NCBI GenBank assembly: GCA_016717285.1
Contig: JADKFU010000005.1
Coordinates: 2,216,501 to 2,280,500, forward strand
Direction of reading: 5' to 3'
Source: Chitinophagaceae bacterium
GTDB taxonomy: Bacteria > Bacteroidota > Bacteroidia > Chitinophagales > UBA10324
DNA: 64,000 nucleotides
This document shows positions 45,180 through 53,920 of this stretch, piece after piece (position 1 is the stretch's first letter; every line of letters starts with the position of its first letter). The position numbers and the translations under genes are program-made. The notes beneath the pieces were generated by a model. The model was not told the origin of the DNA. It made no database searches and saw only the letters and a list, made by a program, of their open reading frames with translations.

Positions 45180-45587
45180 ATGGCCGCACTTCAGGGAACA
45201 AAAGAAAATCCATGGAAGTTGAAAACTCCATCGGGAACTTCCGGTTACGAAATGTATAAAGATGAGAAAGACGGAAAGGAAATCATTGTTTGTGTGGTTG
45301 GTAAAACTATTCTTCACTACGATTACCGCTGTCTCAATGATCTGCATGCGATGCTGAAAAAACATAATGACTGGATGCCATTAGGAAGCGCTGATGAACA
45401 GAAAACCGCGGCAGACGGAACGGTTGAAGCATGGGGACGTTCTCCAAAAAATCCTGTTGGTGGCTGGTATGGTTTGAAAAAAGGTTTGCGTGGCAGATTC
45501 GGCATGTACATCCCACCATTAATGGAATTGCTCGGACTTGCAGAAGTTGAGCACAATCCAAAAAATAACCGCATGAGATCAAAATGA
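45180..45587 (+). CDS. Conserved hypothetical protein (DUF6855-like)
   Basis: 135 residues, soluble, no signal peptide. Notable segments are LKTPSGTSGYEMYKDEKDGKEIIVCVVGKTILHYDYRCLNDLHAMLKKHNDWMPLGSADE and GGWYGLKKGLRGRFGMYIPPLMELLGLAEVEHNPKNNRMR. The wording resembles a small uncharacterised family (perhaps DUF6855), recalled without a search. Its stop overlaps the start of the esterase gene by four bases (ATGA), indicating translational coupling. Confidence 0.7.
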   Translation: MAALQGTKENPWKLKTPSGTSGYEMYKDEKDGKEIIVCVVGKTILHYDYRCLNDLHAMLKKHNDWMPLGSADEQKTAADGTVEAWGRSPKNPVGGWYGLKKGLRGRFGMYIPPLMELLGLAEVEHNPKNNRMRSK

Positions 45588-46492
45588 TTTCGATGAGAAA
45601 AATATTTCCGCTTACTTTATTCATACTATCAACCTTATTTTCAAAGGCACAACTTCCACATGTAAATTCAGGTACCATAAAACGATTGAATAACTTTCCT
45701 TCTAAGTTTGTGGATGCACGAAATGTGGATGTTTGGTTGCCGGAAAAATATGCTCCGAAAAAAAAGTATGCCGTGCTCTATATGCACGATGGTCAAATGC
45801 TCTTCGACTCCACCACTTCCTGGAATCATCAGGAATGGGGAGTGGATGAAACGCTCGGCAAACTGATGAAAGAAAAGAAAATCAGGAATTGCATTGTAGT
45901 TGGCATCTGGAACAATGGCGCACAACGACATGCGGAATACTTTCCGCAGAGAGCGTTGGACAGTCCAACAATAAAAAATTTCGCATATCTTAATCAAACA
46001 TTCCCCAACGGACCATTGGCAGATAACTATCTTAAATTCATTGTCACAGAATTAAAACCTTATATCGACAGTACCTTTTCAACCAGACCCGAACAGGAAA
46101 ATACTTTTATCGCAGGCTCGAGCATGGGCGGTTTGATTTCTATGTATGCCATCTGCGAATATCCGGAAGTGTTTCATGGTGCCGCCTGCTTATCAACACA
46201 CTGGACAGGTATTTTCAGGGCAAATAATAATCCGGTTCCCGGCGCTATTGTAGATTATTTAAAAACACACCTGCCTTCGCCCGACAATCATAAATTATAC
46301 TTTGACCATGGAACAAAAACACTTGACAGTTTATATGCTCCGTTCCAGGCAATGGCAGATGAAGTAATAAAAAATCATGGCTACACTTCAGCCAATTGGA
46401 TTTCTAAAGAGTTTCCGGGCGAAGATCATTCTGAAAATGCATGGCGAAAAAGATTAGCAATACCTGCGGTGTTCTTATTGGGTAAAAAATAA
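45584..46492 (+). CDS. Secreted esterase (esterase D/Fes-like family)
   Basis: 302 residues; Met4 may be the true start. Signal peptide ending FSKAQ. The domain follows PF00756 putative esterases: VDVWLPEKYAPKKKYAVLYMHDGQMLFDS, WGVDETLGKLMKEKKIRNCIVVGIWN, then the nucleophile elbow GSSMGGL with Ser180. Asp and His are likely in LYFDHGTKTLDS and FPGEDHSENAW. Family members include feruloyl, enterobactin and acyl-carbohydrate esterases; the exact substrate cannot be told. Periplasmic or secreted. Overlaps the preceding hypothetical gene by 4 bases. Confidence 0.85.
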   Translation: MISMRKIFPLTLFILSTLFSKAQLPHVNSGTIKRLNNFPSKFVDARNVDVWLPEKYAPKKKYAVLYMHDGQMLFDSTTSWNHQEWGVDETLGKLMKEKKIRNCIVVGIWNNGAQRHAEYFPQRALDSPTIKNFAYLNQTFPNGPLADNYLKFIVTELKPYIDSTFSTRPEQENTFIAGSSMGGLISMYAICEYPEVFHGAACLSTHWTGIFRANNNPVPGAIVDYLKTHLPSPDNHKLYFDHGTKTLDSLYAPFQAMADEVIKNHGYTSANWISKEFPGEDHSENAWRKRLAIPAVFLLGKK

Positions 46493-46550
46493 GCCACCCT
46501 TTGCCCAATCATTCAATTTCAATGATGATGGTAAAGTGCTCATAAATCAG

Positions 46551-47759
46551 TTATGCTTTTTCCAGCAAAACGGCATATCCCTGTCCAACACCAATACACA
46601 TCGTTGCCAATGCATAGCGCTTCTGCTGACGTTGCAATTCCAGCGCTGCTGTATATACAATCCTGGCGCCACTCATTCCCAACGGATGTCCCAATGAAAT
46701 AGCTCCGCCATTAATATTTATACGGTTATCATCATCTTTCAAACCCAGCTCACGGATACAGGCGAGGCATTGAGCAGCAAAGGCTTCATTCATTTCAATC
46801 ACGTCTATATCTTTTAATGTGATACCTGCTTTTGCAAGTGCATTCTTTGTGGCTTGCACAGGTCCGATTCCCATAATGCGCGGCTCCACTCCTACCACTG
46901 CACTGCTTATAATTTTTGCTTTCGGAATCAGTTTATATTTTTCTATTGCTGATGCTGATGCAATCAGGATGGCTGCGGCTCCATCATTCAATCCGGATGA
47001 ATTGCCGGCCGTCACAGAGCCGTTTTCTGCTTTGAAAACCGGTTTTAATTTCGCTAATGCTTCTACCGTTGATGAAGGCTTCATGAATTCATCACTATTA
47101 AAAATGAAGGAATTTCCTTTGCGCTGCGGAATTTCAACCTCCATCAATTCATCATTCCATCTTCCATTTCGTTGAGCAGTAGCTGCTTTTTGTTGCGACC
47201 AGACGGCAAACTGATCCTGATCATGCCGGGAGATGTTGTATAATTCAGCCAGGTTTTCAGCCGTTACACCCATTGCATCGACTCCATATTGCACTTTCAT
47301 TTTCGGATTAACAAAGCGCCAGCCGAAACTACTGTCAAACATTTCAGCATCGTTTCCAAATGGCTTGCTGGTTTTTGAAATCACCCATGGTCCACGCGAC
47401 ATATTCTCCACGCCGCCGGCAATAAAGATTTCACCATCACCACTTTTAATCGCGCGGTGTGCATGCACCACTGCACTCATGCCGGAAGCACACAACCTGT
47501 TTACTGTTTCTCCCGGAATAGTATAAGGTAATCCTGCAAGCAGTAAAGCCATACGGGCTACATTCCGGTTGTCTTCACCTGCCTGATTGGCACATCCGAA
47601 TATCACATCATCAATTACTTCAGCAGGAATACTTTTAATTCTAACCATTAATTCCTTAATCACCATCGCGGCAAGATCATCTGTACGAATTACAGATAGT
47701 GCACCACCAAAATTTCCGATAGGTGTTCTTATGCCGTCAATAATATAAGTTGATTCCAT
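46551..47759 (-). CDS. Acetyl-CoA acyltransferase (3-oxoadipyl-CoA thiolase-like)
   Basis: 402 residues. Thiolase catalytic residues are present: Cys90 (NRLCASGM), His358 (GHPLGMSGA) and Cys388 (CIGVGQG). The stretch YGVDAMGVTAENLAELYNISRHDQDQFAVWSQQKA resembles PcaF/PaaJ 3-oxoadipyl-CoA thiolases, which split 3-oxoadipyl-CoA into succinyl-CoA and acetyl-CoA in the beta-ketoadipate and phenylacetate routes. A general beta-oxidation role is also possible. It stands alone without other paa/pca genes, so I leave the symbol blank. A -7 box lies upstream at 47797-47804. Confidence 0.9.
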   Translation of the reverse strand: MESTYIIDGIRTPIGNFGGALSVIRTDDLAAMVIKELMVRIKSIPAEVIDDVIFGCANQAGEDNRNVARMALLLAGLPYTIPGETVNRLCASGMSAVVHAHRAIKSGDGEIFIAGGVENMSRGPWVISKTSKPFGNDAEMFDSSFGWRFVNPKMKVQYGVDAMGVTAENLAELYNISRHDQDQFAVWSQQKAATAQRNGRWNDELMEVEIPQRKGNSFIFNSDEFMKPSSTVEALAKLKPVFKAENGSVTAGNSSGLNDGAAAILIASASAIEKYKLIPKAKIISSAVVGVEPRIMGIGPVQATKNALAKAGITLKDIDVIEMNEAFAAQCLACIRELGLKDDDNRININGGAISLGHPLGMSGARIVYTAALELQRQQKRYALATMCIGVGQGYAVLLEKA

Positions 47760-47796
47760 TCCTGAATTTCTTAAAAATTTTCCTGGTACCCTGCCG

Positions 47797-47804
47797 CAAA
47801 TCTA
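47797..47804 (-). promoter_or_regulatory. Candidate -7 box (TAGATTTG) for the thiolase gene
   Basis: A perfect TAnnTTTG on the minus strand, 38 bases before the ATG. A TTG lies 24 bases upstream, slightly farther than usual. Confidence 0.45.
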
Positions 47805-47855
47805 CGAATAAGCATTTTGCATATGTTCCAATTCACATTTAGAAGACAAACCATT

Positions 47856-48584
47856 TCAACGGAAGTTTTTGCTTAGCCAAAGTTGACGCAGTGAAAATAT
47901 ATGGAAGCTGTATGCAATGGGTACTAAAATTCCCGGCAGGTAAATAAATGGAAAAGTTGCAACGATGGTATTTGCAGGTTCATTCATGAAATACCTGAAC
48001 GGTGTTGGCATGGATAGCGCCGCAATCATCAAAATATTGAATAGCAAAAGCAATCCTAAAATATTATAGAATAATACAAATCTGACAGGCTGATTTTTCT
48101 TAACAAAACAAAAATAGCCTACCGGGAATGCAAGTAAACCGCTCAACACATCAAAATTTCTTCCTTCAAATGTCATCTGCACCGGAAGCAGTTGCTGAAA
48201 AAATGCCATCCACAAAACAAGCTCGACCGCTATTCTGAACGTTTGTATGAAAATCAACCAATGCGGCGGTGTAAGCTTTAAAAGCAATGTACCTTGCTTC
48301 GAAAAAGCAATCATCAACATGACAGGCAAAGGAAGGAGCACCGCAAGTAACGGACGTGGAGGCAATACAGAAAAATCAGTAAAGAATCCATTCCATGAAA
48401 GCAGGCCAAGCAATAATATCCACAGATCAACAACCAATAAACTCATCAGGAAATATTTTCTTTGCCTGCTTTTCTCCATTCCCGATCTTTTTAGTACGGC
48501 ATGAAGTCCTGAAAAAATTACAGCGAGACAACCAAGAGTTAAAAACAACATTAACCAGGAGGGAAAGGGGACCTGCGAAGCCAT
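47856..48584 (-). CDS. Multi-pass membrane protein, unknown
   Basis: 242 residues from the ATG at 48584 (MASQVPFPSWLMLFLTLGC). The frame extends 41 residues further but those are polar and Cys/His-rich, so the internal start is preferred. About seven membrane segments, with short basic loops (KRSGMEKSRQRKYF, KKNQPVRF). I do not recognise a family; the topology resembles other small Bacteroidota 7-TM proteins of unknown role. Divergent from trmD with ~180 bases between starts. Confidence 0.7.
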   Translation of the reverse strand: MASQVPFPSWLMLFLTLGCLAVIFSGLHAVLKRSGMEKSRQRKYFLMSLLVVDLWILLLGLLSWNGFFTDFSVLPPRPLLAVLLPLPVMLMIAFSKQGTLLLKLTPPHWLIFIQTFRIAVELVLWMAFFQQLLPVQMTFEGRNFDVLSGLLAFPVGYFCFVKKNQPVRFVLFYNILGLLLLFNILMIAALSMPTPFRYFMNEPANTIVATFPFIYLPGILVPIAYSFHIFSLRQLWLSKNFR

Positions 48585-48762
48585 TGATGAACAGATTATG
48601 TGCACTGTGAAAATAACTTCTTCTTGAAAATATTTTCCGAATGTCGGATGATCGATCAGCATAACTCCATGATTTGTTTCCAGACAGACTTCATGCTCTT
48701 CCTGCACTCAAGTTAACCCAACCTTCCAATTATAAACTATTTTTACCAGTGAAATAATCTGC

Positions 48763-49434
48763 ATGCGCATTGACATCATCACATTGTTGCCGGAATTGCT
48801 GAAGGGGCCATTTGAACATTCGATACTCAAGAGAGCAAGCGATAAACGACTATTGGAAGTGGAGTTGCACAACCTTCGCGACTATACTCCATTCAAACAT
48901 AAACAGGTTGACGATTATCAGTATGGTGGCGGCGCAGGAATGGTGCTGATGATAGAACCTGTTGTTCGCTGCCTTGATCATCTTAAATCAGCGCGTAATT
49001 ACGATGAAGTGATTTACATGTCGCCTGATGGTTTACTTTTCAACCAGCAAATGGCTAATCGCTTGTCGCTGCATGAAAATCTTATCATTCTTTGTGGCCA
49101 TTATAAGGGCATTGATCAGCGTATCCGTGATCATTTAATTACGAAAGAAATTTCAATAGGTGATTATGTTTTAAGTGGAGGAGAATTGGCTGCCGCAGTG
49201 GTGGTGGATGCCATTGGAAGACTGATACCCGGCGTGTTGAATGATGAATCATCCGCACTCTTCGATTCTTTTCAGGATAACCTGCTTGCACCACCCGTTT
49301 ATACACGCCCTGAGGAATACAATAATTGGAAGGTTCCTGACATTCTCCTATCAGGAAACCAAAAAAAAATCGATGATTGGCGGCATGAACTCGCGTTGGA
49401 AAGAACACGCGTAAGAAGGCCTGATTTGTTATGA
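48763..49434 (+). CDS. trmD: tRNA (guanine37-N1)-methyltransferase
   Basis: 223 residues, the usual length. It starts MRIDIITLLPELLKGPFEHSILKRA, with the family motifs YQYGGGAGMVLMIEP, LIILCGHYKGIDQRI and the trefoil-knot segment EISIGDYVLSGGELAAAVVVDAIGRLIPGVL that binds S-adenosylmethionine. It methylates G37 of tRNAs with GG at 36-37, preventing +1 frameshifts. The usual proteobacterial partners rimM, rpsP and rplS are not adjacent. Confidence 0.97.
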   Translation: MRIDIITLLPELLKGPFEHSILKRASDKRLLEVELHNLRDYTPFKHKQVDDYQYGGGAGMVLMIEPVVRCLDHLKSARNYDEVIYMSPDGLLFNQQMANRLSLHENLIILCGHYKGIDQRIRDHLITKEISIGDYVLSGGELAAAVVVDAIGRLIPGVLNDESSALFDSFQDNLLAPPVYTRPEEYNNWKVPDILLSGNQKKIDDWRHELALERTRVRRPDLL

Positions 49435-49489
49435 TGAACCTACTATCGATGATATTCAGCCTTCAGTTTTTTATACTGTCTTCATTTCA

Positions 49490-49497
49490 TAACTTTG
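49490..49497 (+). promoter_or_regulatory. Candidate -7 box (TAACTTTG) for the DUF1573 gene
   Basis: A perfect TAnnTTTG. Transcription would start near 49504, downstream of a possible TTG start at 49495, which supports the GTG at 49519 as the real start of the DUF1573 gene. Confidence 0.5.
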
Positions 49498-49518
49498 CAC
49501 CCTAAATTTTTACTTACA

Positions 49519-49977
49519 GTGAATAAGCTTTCTTTTCTTGCTCTTGTTTTTGCCGTAGCATTTTTTGGTTGCCAGCAATCAGGCAATAAAAAAACTGATG
49601 AAAAAGTGGATGGTAACCTGGTTCAGAACCCGGCCACCATTTCCGGCGACACCACCAATCAAAAGGTTGCCGAAATAGTATTCGAAACCACGGAGCATGA
49701 CTTCGGGAAAATAAAGGAAGGTGATAAAGTAACTTATGACTTCAGGTTTACCAATACCGGCGATGTCCCCCTATTGATTTCTGCGGTCAAAGCTTCCTGC
49801 GGTTGCACTACACCGGAATGGCCCAAAGAACTCATACAGCCTGGAGCATCTGATAAAATAAAGGTGCAATACAATAGTAAAGGACGTGAAGGTGAGTTCA
49901 ATAAAGGCATTGTTATTACTGCCAATACATATCCTAACACGCAGACCATTAAAATTTCCGGCGTTGTTTTCAAATAA
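49519..49977 (+). CDS. DUF1573 lipoprotein
   Basis: 152 residues from the GTG at 49519 (MNKLSFLALVFAVAFFGC). This is chosen over the in-frame TTG 24 bases upstream because the latter lies within the -7 box. The lipobox FFGC is at residues 15-18. The DUF1573 Ig-like domain (~55-152) shows FETTEHDFGKIKEGDKVTYDFRFTNTGDVPLLISAVKASCGCTTPEWPKE, with the characteristic SCGCT. In many Bacteroidota DUF1573, yajC and coaE occur together, as here. Likely periplasmic; function unknown. Confidence 0.9.
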   Translation: MNKLSFLALVFAVAFFGCQQSGNKKTDEKVDGNLVQNPATISGDTTNQKVAEIVFETTEHDFGKIKEGDKVTYDFRFTNTGDVPLLISAVKASCGCTTPEWPKELIQPGASDKIKVQYNSKGREGEFNKGIVITANTYPNTQTIKISGVVFK

Positions 49978-50058
49978 CTCAATTCCTACAACGTCTTTTA
50001 TTCATTAATAATAGCAACAAGTTTGCGCAACCATTAAACAGTTAAACAATTTTAAGAA

Positions 50059-50403
50059 ATGACCCTACTCAACATCTTCCTCATGACCACTCCTTCCGGC
50101 TCCAGCAGCGGAGCAGGCTATATGAATTTAGTATTGCTCGTTGGAGTTTTTGCAGTAATGTATTTTTTTATGATCCGCCCGCAGTCTAAGAAAGCAAAAG
50201 ACCAGCGCACTTTCCTGGAGAACCTGCAGAAAGGAGATAAAATAATTACCGTAGCCGGAATCCATGGCAGAATTTCAAAAGTGAATGAAAGCGGAACGCT
50301 CGAAGTGGAAATTGATACCAATACCAAAGTGGTGATGGAGCGTAGTGGTATCTCCATGGAATATACCAAGACACTGCAATCACCCGCAACAGCACAGAAA
50401 TAA
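50059..50403 (+). CDS. yajC: Preprotein translocase subunit YajC
   Basis: 114 residues. Short N-terminus, one membrane segment (~22-43: YMNLVLLVGVFAVMYFFMI), then RPQSKKAKDQRTFLENLQKGDKIITVAGIHGRISKVNESGTLEVEIDTNTKVVMERSGIS, the standard YajC body with RPQ-K and GD-I-T-GG-like turns. It is an accessory part of the SecDF-YajC complex of the inner membrane. It lies 81 bases after the DUF1573 gene and 91 before coaE. Confidence 0.95.
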   Translation: MTLLNIFLMTTPSGSSSGAGYMNLVLLVGVFAVMYFFMIRPQSKKAKDQRTFLENLQKGDKIITVAGIHGRISKVNESGTLEVEIDTNTKVVMERSGISMEYTKTLQSPATAQK

Positions 50404-50494
50404 TTTTTTGAAGGGTGCTGAACAGCTCAATAAATTCCGGCTGGATTCAGGCAACTGAGTGCTTTACTTTTTCTATTGAAAACAGTTTTCACAG

Positions 50495-51079
50495 ATGTTA
50501 AAAATCGGTATCACAGGCGGTATTGGCACCGGCAAAACTACTGTATGCCACATTTTTGAAACGCTGGGCATCCCTGTTTTCTATGCCGATGATGAATCGA
50601 AGAAAATGCTGGAGGAAGATGAGGAAATAGCGCATTCAATCAAAAATGTTTTTGGTGAAGATATTTACCACGAAAAGAAGTTAGATAAAAAAGCATTAGC
50701 AGCAATCGTTTTTAACAATCCTGAAAAACTAGCCGCGTTAAACTCAATTACCCATCCTGCTGTCTTCCGGAAATTTGAATCCTGGGCTACTCAACAGAAA
50801 AATGTCCCGTATATAATCAAAGAAGCAGCGCTTATTTTTGAAGCAGGTGCTGATGCATTTTTGGATGCAGTAATTGTTGTTGCATCACCGGAATGGCTTC
50901 GAATTGAACGTGTTTCACAACGTGATCATAGCAACGAATCAGCAATTCGTTCGCGCATGAAAAATCAATGGCCTGAAGAAAAAAAAATAAAACGTGCAAG
51001 ATTCATCATTCACAATGATGAAGAACAATTGATTATTCCGCAGGTGTTGTCTATCCACAGAGAATTATTGAATCAATAA
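50495..51079 (+). CDS. coaE: Dephospho-CoA kinase
   Basis: 194 residues. P-loop GGIGTGKTT (8-16), then VFYADDESKKMLEED (the D-ADxxxx segment), ALNSITHPAV (nucleotide/CoA lid) and KEAALIFEAGADAFLDAVIVV. It phosphorylates the 3'-hydroxyl of dephospho-CoA with ATP, the last step of coenzyme A synthesis, in the cytosol. In many Bacteroidota a YbbR/CdaR-like gene lies between yajC and coaE; here that gene is absent and the two are separated by 91 bases. Confidence 0.96.
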   Translation: MLKIGITGGIGTGKTTVCHIFETLGIPVFYADDESKKMLEEDEEIAHSIKNVFGEDIYHEKKLDKKALAAIVFNNPEKLAALNSITHPAVFRKFESWATQQKNVPYIIKEAALIFEAGADAFLDAVIVVASPEWLRIERVSQRDHSNESAIRSRMKNQWPEEKKIKRARFIIHNDEEQLIIPQVLSIHRELLNQ

Positions 51080-51087
51080 TGCAATAC

Positions 51088-51219
51088 GTAGAGACGCCAT
51101 GCCTGGCGTCTTTCAATGAATGCAATATTGCGACAGCACAAACAGTGATGAGGTTTTTTAGATCATTGAAATCAAAATTTGACAATTTTGATTGGAGACG
51201 CCATGCTTCGCGTCTCTAC
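51088..51219. repeat. 132-bp palindromic element (GTAGAGACGC ends)
   Basis: The ends are exact inverted copies: GTAGAGACGC (51088-51097) and GCGTCTCTAC (51210-51219). Each end also carries its own hairpin (around 51092-51110 and 51194-51216, GACGCCA-TGGCGTC type). GTAGAGACGC-type palindromes are a common intergenic repeat in Bacteroidota and cyanobacteria. No coding capacity. Confidence 0.8.
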
Positions 51220-51228
51220 ATGAATAGG

Positions 51229-51236
51229 TATATTTG
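51229..51236 (+). promoter_or_regulatory. Candidate -7 box (TATATTTG) for the ABC operon
   Basis: A perfect TAnnTTTG lies 22 bases before the ATG at 51258. A TTC that could serve as -33 falls within the palindromic element (51207-51209, spacer 19). Confidence 0.5.
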
Positions 51237-51257
51237 TCAACCTCCAATTTTAATCTT

Positions 51258-52220
51258 ATGAAAAAATCTTTGTGGCTCTTTCTGATGGTTTGTGCTTCCT
51301 CCTGCACTTCCAATCCTGAAAAGGATAAAACCGCCGTTCCGGTGGTTGCTTTTCTTGATGCCTTCCAGGATGAAACCATTGATCAGGCAAAACAAGGATT
51401 TTTTGCTGCACTGAATAAAAACGGTTTCAGCGAAGACAGCGGAACGATCAAAGTGATTTACAGAAATGCACAAGGTGATATTCCTGCTCTTACACAATCT
51501 GTAGATTATTTCATTTCCGAAAAAGTAAACCTCATTGCTACCAATGCAACGCTGGCAACCATTACTGCAGCGCAAAAAACCAAAAACATTCCGGTATGTA
51601 TGATGGTGGCTCCTGCTCCAAAAATGGCCGGACTTACTGATAGCGCCGGCAAGGCTCCGGAAAATTTATTCGGTGTCTATGAAACACTTGCCTATATTGA
51701 TACTTCTGTCAGCGTAATCAAACAGGTTTTACCCAATGCTAAAACTATCGGAACAGTGTTTAACCAGGCGGAGCCTCAATCGCAGGCTGCGCTGCAAGAA
51801 ATCACCAATCAGTGCAAGCTGCTTGGATTGACATTGATCGCTTTACCCGTAAACAATTCCTCCGAAACACAATTAGTGTTAAGTTCCCTGCTCAATAAAA
51901 ATATTGATGCCTTTTTTGCAATGCCTGACAATACTATTTTCGCATCGTTTGAAATCATCGCCAAAAGCTGCGACGATAAAAATATTCCCATCTTCACTTC
52001 GGAAGCAGGACTTGTAAAGCGTGGTGCAGTGGCTGCTTATGGTGCAGATATTTATCAGTGGGGATACCAGGCAGGTGAACAGGCATCCCAATTTTTAAAG
52101 CAAGGGAATCTTAATAACCTTCACCCTGAATTATTGAAAGTGAGAAAGAGAATTTACAATCCTGCAGTTGCCCAACAATTCAACATCACTTTCACGTCAC
52201 CTTTTGAGCCATTGCAGTAA
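51258..52220 (+). CDS. ABC transporter substrate-binding lipoprotein (TrpX-like)
   Basis: 320 residues from the ATG at 51258 (MKKSLWLFLMVCASSC); the longer frame from 51234 lacks a clean signal. The lipobox is SSC at residues 14-16. The rest (VVAFLDAFQDETIDQAKQGFFAALNKNGF ... IKVIYRNAQGDIPALTQSVDYFISEKVNLIATNATLATITAAQKTKNIPVCMM) matches the PF04392 ABC substrate-binding family (TrpX). TrpX-type systems import tryptophan or tyrosine. The stop lies directly before the permease start. Confidence 0.88.
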   Translation: MKKSLWLFLMVCASSCTSNPEKDKTAVPVVAFLDAFQDETIDQAKQGFFAALNKNGFSEDSGTIKVIYRNAQGDIPALTQSVDYFISEKVNLIATNATLATITAAQKTKNIPVCMMVAPAPKMAGLTDSAGKAPENLFGVYETLAYIDTSVSVIKQVLPNAKTIGTVFNQAEPQSQAALQEITNQCKLLGLTLIALPVNNSSETQLVLSSLLNKNIDAFFAMPDNTIFASFEIIAKSCDDKNIPIFTSEAGLVKRGAVAAYGADIYQWGYQAGEQASQFLKQGNLNNLHPELLKVRKRIYNPAVAQQFNITFTSPFEPLQ

Positions 52221-53090
52221 ATGGACTTTTATCTCTCCGCCCTCCTGCTTGGACTCGCTTATTGTGGAATGGGCCTGGGCATTTACATCACGCTTCGTAT
52301 TTTCAATATTCCGGATATCACCACCGATGGCAGTTATACTTTAGGTGCTGCTATAACAGCCGCCTTGCTTACGCAACATATTGCATTGCCTTTCATTCTT
52401 CTGCTTACGATTGCGTCAGGCGCGATGGCAGGATTTGCAACCGGAATGATCCATACACGCTTAAAAATCAATCCGCTACTCGCCGGTATTTTGGTGATGA
52501 CAGCTTTGTATTCAGTCAATTTATCAGTGATGGGACGATCGAATATTCCTTTAATAAATACTACAAACGTCATTCAATACTTCCATTGGTCAACGAATGA
52601 ACAATACAACTGGCTTGCGGTGATGACACTGTTCGCGATTTGTTTATGGCTGCTGATTTCCTGGTTGCTGAGAACTGATTTCGGATTAGCTATGCGTGCG
52701 ACTGGCAACAGCGAAACAATGATTCGTGCATTAGGCGTAAATACACCAAACATGAAAGTAATTGGACTCATGATTGCGAATGCACTCACAGCACTCAGCG
52801 GATTTCTGGTGTGTCAGTTTCAGCAGTTCTCTGATATCAATATGGGCATCGGTATTGTAATTTTTGGATTGGGAGCCGTAATGATGGGTGAATCACTACT
52901 CGGATTCCTCAATGTGCAATCCATTCCTGTTCGTTTGATCGGTGTAATAGCCGGTTGTGTTCTTTTCAGAATTATCATCGGACTTGCACTTACGCTGGGC
53001 ATCAATCCGAACTGGTTGAAATTAGTGACCGCCGTGATAGTTTTAATCGTTGTTGGGTTGCCAAATTTAAAAACCAAAAAAAGCAGTTGA
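52221..53090 (+). CDS. ABC transporter permease (TrpY-like)
   Basis: 289 residues with eight or nine membrane helices, in the branched-chain-type permease family (PF02653). GLGIYITLRIFNIPDITTDGSYTLGAAI at the N-terminus and LRTDFGLAMRATGNSETMIRALGVN in the middle (the EAA-like loop that contacts the ATPase) are diagnostic. It starts at the base after the substrate-binding gene's stop and is followed 51 bases later by the ATPase gene. It likely forms the homodimeric channel of an amino-acid importer. Confidence 0.92.
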   Translation: MDFYLSALLLGLAYCGMGLGIYITLRIFNIPDITTDGSYTLGAAITAALLTQHIALPFILLLTIASGAMAGFATGMIHTRLKINPLLAGILVMTALYSVNLSVMGRSNIPLINTTNVIQYFHWSTNEQYNWLAVMTLFAICLWLLISWLLRTDFGLAMRATGNSETMIRALGVNTPNMKVIGLMIANALTALSGFLVCQFQQFSDINMGIGIVIFGLGAVMMGESLLGFLNVQSIPVRLIGVIAGCVLFRIIIGLALTLGINPNWLKLVTAVIVLIVVGLPNLKTKKSS

Positions 53091-53141
53091 ATTGCATAAC
53101 AGCAAAAACAAAGCAATCAAATGCATTGAATAAAAAAAGAA

Positions 53142-53906
53142 ATGCTCCAACTCAATCACGTTACAAAACATTTCAACAAAAGCACTCCGAACGAAGTGCC
53201 GGCACTTGACGATTGTACATTACAGGTTAAGGATGGCGAATTTGTTGTCATTATCGGATCAAATGGCTCCGGAAAATCCACTTTGCTCAACCTTATTGCA
53301 GGCACCTATTTTCCTGATAAGGGAACTATTTTCATTGATGAAAAGAATGTTACCTCGCAAAGAGATTTTAAACGGAGTAAATATATTGCGCGTGTATTTC
53401 AGGATCCGATGGCAGGCACAGCACCAGACCTTACTATTATCGATAACTTTCGACTCGCAGCATTACGTACCCAATCTAAAACATTCAAAACCGGTGTTAA
53501 TGCTGCATTCAAATCAAAAGTGCAGGAGCGATTATCCATTCTAAATCTTGGACTTGAAAACAAGCTGGAAACCATGGTGGGAAAACTTTCAGGCGGTCAA
53601 AGACAAGCTTTAACTTTATTGATGTCTGTTATAGATCATTCAAAAATATTGCTGCTCGATGAACCTACAGCGGCTCTGGATCCTAAATCATCAGAAAAGA
53701 TCATGCTCATTGCGGACAAAGTGATTCATGAATTGCAACTTAGTGCCATCCTCGTAACCCATAATATGCAGCATGCTGTTAAATACGGTAACCGTTTAAT
53801 CATGATGCAACAGGGAAAAATTATTCAGGATATTTTTTCCGACCAGAAGATTACATTGAATGTAAATAATTTGTATGCGTGGTTTGATAATCCTGTGATG
53901 GTATAA
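53142..53906 (+). CDS. ABC transporter ATP-binding protein (TrpZ-like)
   Basis: 254 residues. Walker A GSNGSGKST (39-47), Q-loop Gln87 (VFQDP), signature LSGGQRQ (149-155), Walker B ILLLDEPTAALD (169-180) and switch His in VTHNM. All ATPase motifs are intact. Third gene of the operon; with the two preceding genes it makes a complete importer, with the ATPase on the cytosolic side. Confidence 0.94.
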   Translation: MLQLNHVTKHFNKSTPNEVPALDDCTLQVKDGEFVVIIGSNGSGKSTLLNLIAGTYFPDKGTIFIDEKNVTSQRDFKRSKYIARVFQDPMAGTAPDLTIIDNFRLAALRTQSKTFKTGVNAAFKSKVQERLSILNLGLENKLETMVGKLSGGQRQALTLLMSVIDHSKILLLDEPTAALDPKSSEKIMLIADKVIHELQLSAILVTHNMQHAVKYGNRLIMMQQGKIIQDIFSDQKITLNVNNLYAWFDNPVMV

Positions 53907-53920
53907 TATTCATCACAAAC

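Noticed and set aside
51079..51261. 60-codon frame after coaE
   Set aside because: It is formed by the GTAGAGACGC palindromic element and has no plausible protein character.
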